Below, piece by piece: positions 55,681-64,000 of a stretch of 64,000 bases of DNA. A program made the translations under genes and the position numbers. The DNA comes from Micromonospora sp. WMMD1082 (GTDB lineage Bacteria > Actinomycetota > Actinomycetes > Mycobacteriales > Micromonosporaceae), in the NCBI RefSeq assembly GCF_029626175.1, contig NZ_JARUBM010000002.1, forward strand, positions 2,931,001 to 2,995,000, in the 5' to 3' direction. The notes under the pieces were generated by a model that saw only the letters and a list, made by a program, of their open reading frames with translations, did not search any database and had not been told where the DNA came from. Numbering within the stretch: position 1 is the stretch's first letter; each line of letters begins with the position of its first letter.

Positions 55681-55917
55681 TCAGGGAGCCGTCGGGTCTT
55701 GGTGCGTCGGGATGTTGTCCATCCAGTCGTTGGCCGCACCGAGGGCGGCGGCGGTCACCGCCATCGCCACGGCCACCAGGCCGAAAATGATCACAGCGGT
55801 CGGCACCGGACTGTCACCACGGTCGCCGCGCAACTCGGCCAGCCGCGTTCGCAGCGCGACGTGCAGGTGGGTCAGCCGCGCGCCCAGCGCGCCATGCAGG
55901 TGGGTGAGGACGGGCAT
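55681..55917 (-). CDS. Candidate Tad pilin, small membrane protein
   Basis: 78 residues with one hydrophobic helix (about 39-62, PTAVIIFGLVAVAMAVTAAAL) and a short polar C-terminus. Its place between tadC and the TadE genes is where the Flp pilin usually lies. Processing could occur after RGD-like Gly, but Glu at +5 is missing. The leader contains a direct 11-residue repeat, LTHLHGALGAR and LTHLHVALRTR. Assignment as pilin is by context and size only. Confidence 0.6.
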   Translation of the reverse strand: MPVLTHLHGALGARLTHLHVALRTRLAELRGDRGDSPVPTAVIIFGLVAVAMAVTAAALGAANDWMDNIPTHQDPTAP

Positions 55918-55944
55918 CGGTACTCCTTCGGTCGGGGTCGGGAC

Positions 55945-56808
55945 TCAGAGGCGGGCCAGGAACGGGTAGATGGCGAAGCCGAGCAGGACGAAGACCAGCA
56001 GCGCGCCGGGGATGTCGAGCCGGCTGGTCACCCCCTCGGCCCGGGCCAGGTTGTCGGTGCGGATCTGGTCGCGCAGCGAGTCGGCGCGGCTGCGCAACGT
56101 CTCGTGCACCTGCGCGCCCTCGCTGCCGGAGGAGCGCATGATCGCGCCGACGTCGCCCAGCTCCGGGATGCCGATCCGGTCGGCGAGGTCGCGCAGCTCG
56201 TCCCAGGGGGAGTGCATCTGCATCTGGGCCATCCGCAGCGCTTCCGAGATTCGGTCGAAGACCCAGCCCTCGCAGATCGCGGCGGCCCGCTCCAGCGACT
56301 GCACCGGCCCGTGCGCGGCGGAGAGCTGCAACGCGACCAGGTCGAGGTAGGTGCAGACCGCCTGGCGGAACTCGTCCCGCGCGGCGTCGGCCTTGGTCAG
56401 CACCGCCCGGTGCGCCACCAGCGCGCAGAGCAGCGCCAGACCGAGACTGCCCAGGACCGGCACGGCCAGCGGCAGGGAGATGCCGACCGCGAGGAACGTG
56501 ACGCTCAGCAGGGCCGGTGCGGACAGGCCGATCAGGGCCGACAGCAGCACGGAGAGCGCGTACTGCTCGGGCGTGCGGTCGAGCAGGGCCAGCTGCCGGT
56601 GCGGTGGGCGTAGCCAGCGGGTCAGCCCGGTGAGCCAGTCCAGACGCCGATCCGCGGGACCGGTCCGGGCGGCTCCCGGCGGCTGGTGCAGCCGGCGCAA
56701 CGCCGGGCCGAGCGCGGGGGTCGCCGGCACCAGCTCGCGGATCACCAGGAACATGCCCAGCCCGACCGTGGCCCCGGCCACGACGGCGAGGGTGAGATGC
56801 AGGTTCAC
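55945..56808 (-). CDS. tadC: Tad secretion system inner-membrane protein TadC
   Basis: 287 residues with a type II secretion F domain (about 140-265; EFRQAVCTYLDLVALQLSAAHGPVQSLERAA) and four membrane helices. With TadB it forms the inner-membrane platform for pilus assembly. GTG 56808 overlaps the tadB stop. Confidence 0.88.
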   Translation of the reverse strand: MNLHLTLAVVAGATVGLGMFLVIRELVPATPALGPALRRLHQPPGAARTGPADRRLDWLTGLTRWLRPPHRQLALLDRTPEQYALSVLLSALIGLSAPALLSVTFLAVGISLPLAVPVLGSLGLALLCALVAHRAVLTKADAARDEFRQAVCTYLDLVALQLSAAHGPVQSLERAAAICEGWVFDRISEALRMAQMQMHSPWDELRDLADRIGIPELGDVGAIMRSSGSEGAQVHETLRSRADSLRDQIRTDNLARAEGVTSRLDIPGALLVFVLLGFAIYPFLARL

Positions 56809-57707
56809 GCCACCACCTCGCCGGGATCGGGAGCGGGCAGGAACCGCGCCGGCCGGGGCGGTTGACTCATCGACCGCACCCAGGCCAGCAGGGCCACGAA
56901 GGCGGCGCCGAGCACGGCCATCACCACCTGCCCGAACGGCGTGCCGTACGGCTGGACGTACTCGCGGTTCAGCAGCCCGTACGCGATGGTGGCCAGCGTC
57001 ATCCCGGTGAGGAAGCGGACCGCGAACCGGGGCTGGGTGCGCTTGGCCTCGATCTCCCGCCGGGTCGCCACCTCGGCGGCGGCGGCCGAGGCGATGGAGC
57101 CGAGCACGTCGCCGAGCCGCTCGCCCCGGTCGGTCAGGTGCAGGATGAGCGCCGCGACCACCTGGTCGCAGACCGGGTCGCCGATCTCGTCGGCGAAGGC
57201 CAGCAGGGCGGAGCGGGCCAGCCAGCCGGCCTGGAGCCGGGCCGCGAGCAGGCGTACCTCCTCCTGGATCTCCTCCGGTGCGGTGTTGACCGTGCCGATG
57301 ATCGCCTGCTGGAGCCCCTGCCCGGTGGCGGAGACGTCCTTGAGCCGGCGGGTCCACTCGCCGACCGCCTCGATCCGGGCGATCGCCCGCTGCTCGGCCC
57401 GGCCGACCGAGAACAGCCACGGTGCGCCGGGCACCGCCACCGCGACCAGCAGACCGACCACGGGCAGGCCGGTCAGCAGGAAGGCCAGTGCGCCGGCCAC
57501 CACCGCGCCGATCAGCAGCGCCTGGTGCGCCCGCTGTTCGCGGGCGGTGGTGCCGGAGCCGCGCCAGAGCCGCCCGAGCCCCGGGCTCGCCCCGGGTGCC
57601 GGGCCGGGCGGCCGGCGGGTGCCGACGAGCGCGACGATCGCCAGCACCAGGCCGGCCACGCAGGCGGCACCGGAGACCACGGCGATCAGCTCGATGTTCG
57701 TACGCAC
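56805..57707 (-). CDS. tadB: Tad secretion system inner-membrane protein TadB
   Basis: 300 residues with a T2SSF domain (about 110-240; RRLKDVSATGQGLQQAIIGT) and helices at both ends. Platform partner of TadC. GTG start 7 bp after the end of tadA. Operon member. Confidence 0.87.
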   Translation of the reverse strand: MRTNIELIAVVSGAACVAGLVLAIVALVGTRRPPGPAPGASPGLGRLWRGSGTTAREQRAHQALLIGAVVAGALAFLLTGLPVVGLLVAVAVPGAPWLFSVGRAEQRAIARIEAVGEWTRRLKDVSATGQGLQQAIIGTVNTAPEEIQEEVRLLAARLQAGWLARSALLAFADEIGDPVCDQVVAALILHLTDRGERLGDVLGSIASAAAAEVATRREIEAKRTQPRFAVRFLTGMTLATIAYGLLNREYVQPYGTPFGQVVMAVLGAAFVALLAWVRSMSQPPRPARFLPAPDPGEVVA

Positions 57708-57714
57708 GCCCGCC

Positions 57715-59244
57715 TCACCGCCGACCGAGTCGGGTCTGCCGGGGCCGGCGCCAGGCGCCCTGGCCGGCCTCGATCCAGCGGCTCAGCAGCCGAGCGTCGT
57801 AGCCCACCCGCAACAGCTGGTCCCGGACCCGCTCGGGCAGGTGCCGGGGCACCGCGCGCCCGTCCGGCCCTGGGCCGAACACCTGCGTGGTGATGATCCG
57901 GCTGCCCTCGCCGACGCCCAGCACCTCCTCGACGTGCGAGACGAAGCGGTGCTTGCGCCCGCCGATGCCGGTCTCGTCGTCGACGGTGACGTAGACGATC
58001 AGGTCGAGCGCGTTGCCGGCCATCCGGCGGGCCTGGTCGACCGTCATCTCCCGGCCGTGGGCCAGCGCCAGCTCGATGATCCGCTCGCTCACCCCGGCCG
58101 GGGTACGGGCGTGGATCGTGCACATCGAGCCCCGGCTGGTGGTCATCGCCTGGAGCATCGGCACGATCTCCCGGGACCGCACCTCACCGACGATGATCCG
58201 CAGCACGCCCATCCGCAGCGAAACCGGGATCAGGTCGGCGATGCTCACCTCGCCGGCCGGGCGGCCGTCCGGCCCACGCTCGCCGTGCCCCTCCCGGGCC
58301 TCGAAGCTCATCACCGCCCGGTGCCGGTCACCCCGCCGGGCCGGCAGCAGTTCCCGGCTCTCCTCCAGCAGCACGTACGGCTCGTCGGGCGGGATCTCGC
58401 TCATCAGCGCCCGGATCACGGTGGTCTTACCGGCACCGGCCAGCCCGGCGACCATGATGTTCAGCCCGGCCCGCATCGATGCCCGGAGGAAGTCGCGCAG
58501 CAGCGGGTCTACCATCTCGTCCAGGTCGCCCCGGCTACCGGCCAGGTCGTCCAGGGTCACGTCGAGGGTGTTGTGCTTGCGGATCACCGCGTACGGGCGG
58601 TGGCTGACCAGGAACACGGCGGCCAGCCGGCTGCCGTCGGGCAGTTGCAGGTCGAGCGTGGGCTTCGAGGTGGACAGGGAGCGTTCCGTCGCGCCGGCCC
58701 GTCGGGCCGCCGCCTGGAGGATCTCCACCAGCTCGTCGTCGCTGTCGGCGATGGGTTCGACCCAGTCGACGCCGCCGCCGTGCCGGGTGATGCGGACCTG
58801 GTCGCAGCCGAGGATGTGCACCTCCTCGATGGTGTCGTCGACCAGCAGCGTCTGGAGCCGACCGAGACCGGCCAGCTCGGCGGTGACCTGGTCCAGCAGT
58901 AGACGCTCCTCGCCGGCGGCCATCGGCGTGCCGGCCCGGCGCACCGAGTCGGCGTACTCGGCGACCAGTTCGACCGCCAGCCGGGCGCGCTCGATGTCCT
59001 CCTCGTCGACGCTGAACTCCCGGCCGCGCTGCCACCGGGTGAGCCGCTCGCTCAGCTGCCGGCGCAGCTCGCGGACCACCTGGAAGTCCACCCGGGGCCG
59101 GGGCGGTGGTGCCGGTGGCGGCGCCGCGACCGGTACCGGCAGCGGCGGATGGTGCCGGCCGTTGACGGGCGGCAGCGGCGGTGCGGTGGAGGTGGCGCCC
59201 GGTGGTTGCCGGCGCGGATCCGACGAGACCGCTTCAAATCGCAT
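57715..59244 (-). CDS. tadA: Tad pilus assembly ATPase (CpaF/TadA)
   Basis: A 509-residue secretion ATPase powering pilus assembly. Disordered Pro-rich N-terminus (about 15-50), then the helical domain and the RecA-like core: Walker A GLAGAGKTT (about 266-274), Asp/His boxes LEESRELLP and RIIVGEVRSREIVPMLQAMTT. The ATG at 59244 overlaps the end of the TadZ-like gene by 11 bp. Confidence 0.93.
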   Translation of the reverse strand: MRFEAVSSDPRRQPPGATSTAPPLPPVNGRHHPPLPVPVAAPPPAPPPRPRVDFQVVRELRRQLSERLTRWQRGREFSVDEEDIERARLAVELVAEYADSVRRAGTPMAAGEERLLLDQVTAELAGLGRLQTLLVDDTIEEVHILGCDQVRITRHGGGVDWVEPIADSDDELVEILQAAARRAGATERSLSTSKPTLDLQLPDGSRLAAVFLVSHRPYAVIRKHNTLDVTLDDLAGSRGDLDEMVDPLLRDFLRASMRAGLNIMVAGLAGAGKTTVIRALMSEIPPDEPYVLLEESRELLPARRGDRHRAVMSFEAREGHGERGPDGRPAGEVSIADLIPVSLRMGVLRIIVGEVRSREIVPMLQAMTTSRGSMCTIHARTPAGVSERIIELALAHGREMTVDQARRMAGNALDLIVYVTVDDETGIGGRKHRFVSHVEEVLGVGEGSRIITTQVFGPGPDGRAVPRHLPERVRDQLLRVGYDARLLSRWIEAGQGAWRRPRQTRLGRR

Positions 59245-60034
59245 CCGGAACCCCCTGGGAGACGGGCCACGCCAACCGCGCCCGCCGCCGTTCCAGCAGC
59301 GCGCCGACCGGCACCTCCAGCCCACGGGCCGCGCGCAGCAACGGCCGTCCGGCGCGCACGGTGCCGCCCAGGCCCAGCACCTCGGCGGTACGCGGGTCGT
59401 GCGGCAGCCGGGCGATCACCGGCATCTGGAGTGCCTTGCTGATCTCGCTCTTGCCGTGGCCGTCGCCGACCAGCAGTAGGCGCAGCGTGCCGGGCGGCAC
59501 CCGGTGCTCGGCGAAGTCGCGCTGGATGCTCTGGAGCAGGGCGCGGGTGCCGGACAGGTCGGGCAGCTGCGCCCGGGACACCACCAGCACCACCGAGGCG
59601 GCGCGTAGCAGTGGCCAGGGTGGGCCGACGACGTGCAGCCGTCCACAGTCGACGATCACGTCGTACGGCGGGTCGCCGCGTTCCAGCCCGGCGAAGAAGT
59701 CGGCGAACCGCTGCCACAGCGGGGTGACGCTGCCCGCCTGGGCGGGGTCGATCACCCCGGGCAGCAGGAGCCGTTCACGGCGCGGCGCGTCCAGGTCGAC
59801 CAGCTGTGACCAGAACGCGGTCTCCAGGCTGCCGTCGCGCAACTCGCCGACGGCCAGCTCGCCGATGCCGCGCGGGCCGTCGAGCGCGCCGCCGAGATAG
59901 CCGGCGAGGACCGAGCCGCCGGCCGGGTCGCACTCGGCGAGGATCAGCCGCCGATGCCAGCTCAACGCGCAGGCCAACGCCGTGGTGGTGACGCCCGGCG
60001 AACCCTTGGCCGAGACCAGCGCGATGATCGCCAT
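59234..60034 (-). CDS. TadZ/CpaE-like ParA-type ATPase
   Basis: 266 residues beginning MAIIALVSAKGSPGVTTTALA, a deviant Walker A (KGSPGVTTT, residues 10-18) of the MinD/ParA superfamily, with ECDPAGGS and VIVDCGRL motifs. In Tad loci such proteins position the apparatus in the cell. Starts 2 bp after the CpaB-like gene. Confidence 0.85.
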   Translation of the reverse strand: MAIIALVSAKGSPGVTTTALACALSWHRRLILAECDPAGGSVLAGYLGGALDGPRGIGELAVGELRDGSLETAFWSQLVDLDAPRRERLLLPGVIDPAQAGSVTPLWQRFADFFAGLERGDPPYDVIVDCGRLHVVGPPWPLLRAASVVLVVSRAQLPDLSGTRALLQSIQRDFAEHRVPPGTLRLLLVGDGHGKSEISKALQMPVIARLPHDPRTAEVLGLGGTVRAGRPLLRAARGLEVPVGALLERRRARLAWPVSQGVPDAI

Positions 60035-60036
60035 AC

Positions 60037-60696
60037 TCAGGCCGCCCTGGTCAGCACGACCGCGATCCGGTCCTGCGCGGCCAGCGCCACCACGGCCGGC
60101 ACGTCCCGGACGGCGAGTGCGAGGTAGACCACGACCTGGTCCCGGCCCTCGGTGGAGACGGCGTCGGTGACGGTCGCGGTGAACCGGGTGGCGCCGGAGG
60201 CCGGACGGCTGTTGTCGTTGCTCGGGGTGCTGACCAGCAGGACCTGGTCGCCGGGGCGCAGCTTCGGCGCCGGCACCTGGGCGGCTCTGAGCCCGAGGGC
60301 GAGCTGCTGTTGCCCGGGGCCGAGCAGCGGTTCGTCGGTGAGCTGGCCCATGGTCAGCAGCGTGCCGGGGGCGAGCGAGACGGCGGCGCGCATGCCGATC
60401 ACGTCGGCGAGCCGTCCGGCGGGTACCGGATCGAGCCCCTGCCCGCCGGCCACCTGCACCGTCACCAGGTCAGCAGCGGCGACCACGCTGCCGACCTCGA
60501 CGGCCCGGGCCACCGCCAGGTAGCTGCCGGTCGCGCGGACCGAGGTGACCGCGAACGCCGAGCCCAGCCCGCCGAGGGCGATCAGCAGGACGGCCAGGCC
60601 GAGCAGGCCGGGCCGCACCCGGCGTTGCCGGACCACCCGGGGCGGGGCGACCGGTGCGTCCACCGGCGGGGTTCCGTCACGGGTCGCCACGCTCAT
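60037..60696 (-). CDS. SAF-domain protein (CpaB/RcpC-like)
   Basis: 219 residues: short cytoplasmic N-terminus, one membrane helix (about 31-52), then a SAF domain (about 60-125; YLAVARAVEVGSVVAAADLV) and a C-terminal RcpC-like region. CpaB proteins assist pilus assembly, in Gram-negatives near the secretin; here the domain faces the wall. Confidence 0.83.
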   Translation of the reverse strand: MSVATRDGTPPVDAPVAPPRVVRQRRVRPGLLGLAVLLIALGGLGSAFAVTSVRATGSYLAVARAVEVGSVVAAADLVTVQVAGGQGLDPVPAGRLADVIGMRAAVSLAPGTLLTMGQLTDEPLLGPGQQQLALGLRAAQVPAPKLRPGDQVLLVSTPSNDNSRPASGATRFTATVTDAVSTEGRDQVVVYLALAVRDVPAVVALAAQDRIAVVLTRAA

Positions 60697-60754
60697 CGGG
60701 GCCTACCTTTCGTTCGTGACTGCGGGGCTCGCAGGATCGGCTCACTCCTCGCGC

Positions 60755-61684
60755 TCACCGGGCCACCACCTGAAGCTCGTTGATCTGGATGGTGACCGGG
60801 CCGGTGGTGCGGGTGACGCCGTCGATGCTTCCGCTGTCACCACCGGTGCTGGTCCAGGTCACGGACCAATGTGTGGTCGCCTGGACCTGATACGTCCCGG
60901 CCGTTGGGTAGCCGTTGTGGTAGCCGCAGTCGGGGGAGCGCCGCCCCGCGTGTGGGCCGTCGGCGCGGTACCGGGTGCCGGGGCCGGTGCATACGACCTC
61001 GTCGCCGTTGCCCATGTCCCAGACGACCCGGGCGACCTCGGCCCGGATCGTGACGGTCAGGCCGCGATCCGAGGCGGCGGCGCTCAGCGGGCCGAACTGG
61101 CTGGCACCCGTCTCGGCCCACATCCAGACCGGCAGGCCGACCAGGCCGGGGCCGATGTCCTTGCGGGGCGCGACCGAGGCGCGGGGCGCCAGCAGGGTGA
61201 TCGAGGCGAACGCCCGGCGGGCCAGTTCCTCCGGGTCCGGCGGGGCACCGAAGCCCGGCGGCGGCGCGTCCCGCAGCTCTAGGGTCTGGTCACCCAGGGC
61301 GCCGCCGCTGCAGGTTTTCAGGTACCACTGCTGGCCCTCGGGCGGCTCGGTGGGCGGCGACTCGGCGAGCTTGTAGTAGCAGCCGTCGCCGCTGTTGAAC
61401 CAGCCGAGCAGGTCGTCGTAGCAGGGGATGGTGCGCCCCTCCCACTGGCAGACGCCACCGCCGCCGCCACCGTTGTTGCCACCGCTGCCGTTGTCGCCGC
61501 CGTTGCCGCCGCCACCGGGGGTGCCCGGGTCGTCGTCCCAGACGTTGCAGTTCGGCTGGGCCGGTGGGCACTCGGCTCCGGGGTCGGCGGCGGTCGCGGG
61601 CACCGCCCCGGCGGTCGCCAGCAGCACCGCCAGCGCGCCGCCGAGCAGGGCCCGGCGGGCGGTGCCGGTCCGCCGGGTCAGCAC
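60755..61684 (-). CDS. Secreted protein of the Tad locus, PKD-like
   Basis: 309 residues. Signal peptide ends near ATAAD (residue 33); a Gly/Asn-rich linker (GGGGNGGDNGSGG) and six cysteines in the first half follow. The C-terminal half (WDMGNGDEVVCTGPGTRY ... YPTAGTYQVQATTHWSVTW) resembles PKD beta-sandwich sequence. Probably surface-exposed; could be an adhesin or assembly factor. GTG 61684 overlaps the lipoprotein stop. Confidence 0.72.
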   Translation of the reverse strand: MLTRRTGTARRALLGGALAVLLATAGAVPATAADPGAECPPAQPNCNVWDDDPGTPGGGGNGGDNGSGGNNGGGGGGVCQWEGRTIPCYDDLLGWFNSGDGCYYKLAESPPTEPPEGQQWYLKTCSGGALGDQTLELRDAPPPGFGAPPDPEELARRAFASITLLAPRASVAPRKDIGPGLVGLPVWMWAETGASQFGPLSAAASDRGLTVTIRAEVARVVWDMGNGDEVVCTGPGTRYRADGPHAGRRSPDCGYHNGYPTAGTYQVQATTHWSVTWTSTGGDSGSIDGVTRTTGPVTIQINELQVVAR

Positions 61685-62247
61685 GGCTGGTCCTGGTGGG
61701 CCGCGCCGGCGTTGATCCGCCAGCGGCCGTCGGGATAGCGGATGGCCGTGGCGGTGACCAGGTGGCGGGAGCCCCGGGTGCCGGGCACCACCTTGTCGTC
61801 GGCGAGGTAGACCATCCGGTAGCCGCTGGCGTCGACGCAGTCCTGGATTTCCACGGTGGGCGGTGTGGCGTCCAGGTTCATCGAGACCACGGTGGGGTCT
61901 TCGGAGCGCAGCGTGCCGGCGCTGACCGCGCCGTGCTCGCGGGCCTGTCGCAGGTTGAACCGGACGCTGGTCAGCAGCGGGTCGGCGAGGAAGCGGGTCA
62001 GCTCCGGTGCCTGCGGGTCACTGCGACGGCTGGCCGTGCCGGACGCGGTGAGGTAGCCGGAGTAGGCCGCCAGCGCCGCCTTCTCCGCCGCCGCCTCGTC
62101 GGCGGCCCGCTGGGCGCCGACGGGTCTGCCCCGTTCGGGCGCGGTGGTGGTGGACGCCTCCTGAGCGCCGCCGCAGGCGGTGGTCGTGCCGACGGTGGCC
62201 GCCGCGACCAGGCCGGCCGTCCATCGGCTCAGCTGCCGTGCTCGCAC
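61678..62247 (-). CDS. Putative lipoprotein at the head of the Tad operon
   Basis: 189 residues. Signal sequence with lipobox TTTACGG (Cys near 25); then an Ala/Glu-rich helix and a domain with RFLADPLLTSVRFNLRQAREHG and a C-terminal NTF2-like pattern (TATAIRYPDGRWRINAG). GTG 62247 has GAGGAGGG upstream. Overlaps the next gene by 7 bp. Role in pilus assembly is inferred only from position. Confidence 0.75.
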   Translation of the reverse strand: MRARQLSRWTAGLVAAATVGTTTACGGAQEASTTTAPERGRPVGAQRAADEAAAEKAALAAYSGYLTASGTASRRSDPQAPELTRFLADPLLTSVRFNLRQAREHGAVSAGTLRSEDPTVVSMNLDATPPTVEIQDCVDASGYRMVYLADDKVVPGTRGSRHLVTATAIRYPDGRWRINAGAAHQDQPC

Positions 62248-62843
62248 CTCGTGCCCTCCTCGGTGCCGACCGGCGACCGCCGTCGCCGGTGTATTCGGGC
62301 GTGCGGCGGCGCGACCGGGCGGATTCCGCCGGCCCTGTCCAATACGCAGCCGCATTCACCTATATGGATCTTCTAAAAATGCACTGCCGTGGCTGGCCGT
62401 GGGTCTCGGACGTGGGTTGCGTCACATCCAAGGGGCGAGCATAGGCTGACGCCGACCGATGCAACAGAGGCAATTCACGGAAACACTCTGAGTTATGAAT
62501 GGTGGTAAAGCCGGATGGTTACCGGAAGGTTGCGAGGGCCGGTCGACGCGGGGTGGGCGCTGGGCGGAGGTGGCGGGTCGCACGGGAAACTTCACCGTCG
62601 GTCGGGCAATCGGGTGGGCGGTCGTGATGGGGTAGGAAATGGCAATGGGTCCGATCCGTCCCCTCCGGAACGTGGGAATATCGGCCGTCAATTGCGTTCG
62701 GTGGGAATTCCATATGCCCACTCGGTGCATTCGCGCCAAGACCCGACCGGCGGTGCGCGGGCCCGCTCCGGACGTTCGGCCCGCCACCCGAACCGACCGG
62801 GCACACTACTCTCCGTGATGGCGCATCGCGCGGAGCGGCCGGC
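62248..62843. promoter_or_regulatory. 596-bp divergent gap between Tad operon and prepilin peptidase gene
   Basis: No convincing gene. A distinctly AT-rich patch lies at 62345-62385 (contains TATATGGATCTTCTAAAAATG) and another at about 62460-62510. These probably hold the promoter of the leftward operon. Short repeated words such as GTGGGAAT (62675, 62700) occur toward the right. No operator identified. Confidence 0.4.
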
Positions 62844-63686
62844 GTGAGCCGGGCCGACCCGCCGGGGTGGGTGCGGGACCGGGCCGGGGAGGGCGCTCCG
62901 GCGCCAAAGATCGCCCTACCGCCGGGGGCTGTCCCGGCACCGGGGGCCGCTCCGGCGCACTCTCGACCGTGGCCCCGCGTCCTGGCCGTGCTGACGCTCA
63001 CCCCGCTGCTGCGGTACGCCGTCGCCCGGCACGGCGTACCCCCGGGAACCGACCGCCGGACCGGCTGCGACACCTGCGGCGCGCCGATCGGCCCGGCCCA
63101 CCCGTGGCCGGCGCTCGGCCCGACCGCGCGCTGCGGCGGGTGCGGCGCCCGCGTCGGCGCGCCACCGGCCACCGTCGAGCTGGCCGCTGTGGCGGCCGTG
63201 GGCGTGCTGCTGGCCGGACCACCCGCCGTCGAGCTGGGCGCCGCCGCCTGGTGGCTGGCCTTCGCGGTGCCGCTGCTCTTCGTCGACATCGCCGTGCACC
63301 GGCTGCCCGACCGGCTCACCTGGCCGGCGGCGGTCGGCACCTGGCTGCTGCTCGGGGTGGCCGCGCTGACCGGCGCCGGGTCGGCGCCGTGGCTGCGCGC
63401 CATCGCCGCCGGGCTCGGACTGGCCCTCTTCTTCGCCGCCACCACCCTGCTGCTCGGCGCGCGGGGCTTCGGCATCGGCGATGCCAAGCTGGCGTTGAGC
63501 GCCGGCGCGCTGCTGGGCTGGTACGGCTGGAGCGTGCCCGTGCTCGGGTTGCTGCTGGCGTTGACGCTGTCCGGTCTGGTTGCCCTCGGGCTGCTGGTCA
63601 CCCGGCGGGCCGGCTGGTCGACCCACCTGCCGTTCGGCCCGTACCTGGTGCTCGGCACGGTTGCCGCCCTCCTGCTCGTCCGCTGA
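62844..63686 (+). CDS. Prepilin peptidase (TadV/CpaA-like)
   Basis: 280 residues, an A24-type aspartic protease that cleaves prepilin leaders. Catalytic Asp are in FVDIAVHRLPDRLT and GFGIGDAKLAL. Two Cys pairs (CDTC and CGGC) in the N-terminal cytoplasmic loop suggest zinc, as in full-length type IV enzymes, though the methylation domain is shortened. About seven membrane helices. GTG 62844. Serves the Tad operon on the other strand. Confidence 0.87.
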   Translation: MSRADPPGWVRDRAGEGAPAPKIALPPGAVPAPGAAPAHSRPWPRVLAVLTLTPLLRYAVARHGVPPGTDRRTGCDTCGAPIGPAHPWPALGPTARCGGCGARVGAPPATVELAAVAAVGVLLAGPPAVELGAAAWWLAFAVPLLFVDIAVHRLPDRLTWPAAVGTWLLLGVAALTGAGSAPWLRAIAAGLGLALFFAATTLLLGARGFGIGDAKLALSAGALLGWYGWSVPVLGLLLALTLSGLVALGLLVTRRAGWSTHLPFGPYLVLGTVAALLLVR

Positions 63687-63780
63687 GCGGAGGGAGGTGC
63701 GGTGCCGCTCCGCCGGGGTGTGCGGGCCGCTGCGGCGGGGAAATCTCGCTGCCGAGGTACCTGATTCCGCTGGAGGCACC

Positions 63781-64000
63781 GTGCACCGCACCCCAGACCG
63801 GCCGTCGCCGCACCCGGCCGAGCGGCACCCGGACGAGCCCGGTCACGACGAGCGTTGGCGGATCCGGCGGACCCGGGACGACCTGGACCGGCTCGGCGAG
63901 ACCGAGTCGGTCTTCGCGTTGAGCAACGGCTGGCTGGGCTGGCGCGGCACCCTCGACGAGGGGGAGCCGATCGACATGCCGGGCAGCTACCTCAACGGGT
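63781..64000 (+). CDS. GH65 glycoside phosphorylase/hydrolase, 5' part only
   Basis: First 73 residues of a large protein. FALSNGWLGWRGTLDEGEP and GSYLNG match the conserved N-terminus of GH65 maltose, trehalose or kojibiose phosphorylases. GTG 63781 follows TGGAGG; a Pro/His/Asp-rich leader of about 25 residues precedes the domain. The rest is outside the window, so activity cannot be told. Confidence 0.82.
   Translation, partial: MHRTPDRPSPHPAERHPDEPGHDERWRIRRTRDDLDRLGETESVFALSNGWLGWRGTLDEGEPIDMPGSYLNG

Noticed and set aside
62422..62787. A 121-codon minus-strand frame in the gap before the prepilin peptidase
   Set aside because: No ribosome site or codon bias, no recognisable motif, and it spans the likely promoter region.

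Overview
The window is about 72% GC actinobacterial chromosome and looks like Micromonosporaceae, most likely Micromonospora. Reasons: high-GC codon use with many GTG starts; the conserved purine, DUF3073, vdh and bldC core; UTRA-type GntR regulators; a LitR-type carotenoid cluster; and Tad pilus genes. No rRNA, CRISPR array, phage module or intact transposase is visible. Three tRNA genes (Phe, Asp, Glu) sit together near 29 kb.

Layout. 1-5.6 kb: 3' end of a thiolase, a hairpin-rich gap, two UTRA-type regulators, purB, a long palindrome, a YbjQ protein and a secreted trypsin-like protease. 6-16.3 kb: de novo purine genes purSQL, then purF and purM. Between them lie a ComB-like gene, a large repeat-rich membrane protein and a sterol-carrier-like gene. 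16.5-17.9 kb: a two-gene RiPP unit, a radical SAM/SPASM maturase overlapping a 78-residue precursor with an aromatic/Asn-rich core. 18-22.8 kb: DUF3073, valine dehydrogenase, bldC, an F420-type oxidoreductase, a methyltransferase and a small Asp-loop protein. 22.9-26 kb: a beta-oxidation pair and an orphan ABC binding lipoprotein. 26-30.2 kb: small accessory genes (GntR regulator with palindromic operator, tiny membrane and Cys proteins, a decayed HTH gene), tRNAs and a polysaccharide deacetylase.

30.3-35.6 kb: carotenoid locus, crtE-crtI-idi-litR leftward and crtB rightward, with a LitR/CarH-type B12 photoreceptor regulator. 35.7-37.2 kb: a disulfide-reductase-like flavoprotein. 37.3-50.7 kb: a glucan-use locus with a LacI regulator, binding protein, two permeases, a GH13 glucosidase and two very large secreted beta-helix enzymes resembling GH87 alpha-1,3-glucanases with discoidin domains. 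50.7-52.8 kb: an enoyl-CoA hydratase, a Rieske/DUF2231 protein and a block of degenerate tandem repeats. 52.9-63.7 kb: a Tad-type pilus locus (LysM protein, three TadE/G-like pseudopilins, pilin candidate, TadC, TadB, TadA, TadZ, CpaB-like, two secreted proteins) with a divergent prepilin peptidase. The window ends inside a GH65 glycoside phosphorylase gene.

How the genes work together. The purine genes give steps from PRPP to FGAM and AIR plus adenylosuccinate lyase. The crt genes take IPP/DMAPP to lycopene-type carotenoids, probably under light control. The LacI-ABC-GH13-GH87 set would hydrolyse an extracellular alpha-glucan, import oligosaccharides and cleave them inside. The most interesting small system is the radical SAM/precursor pair, predicted to make a peptide with several three-residue aromatic cyclophanes.
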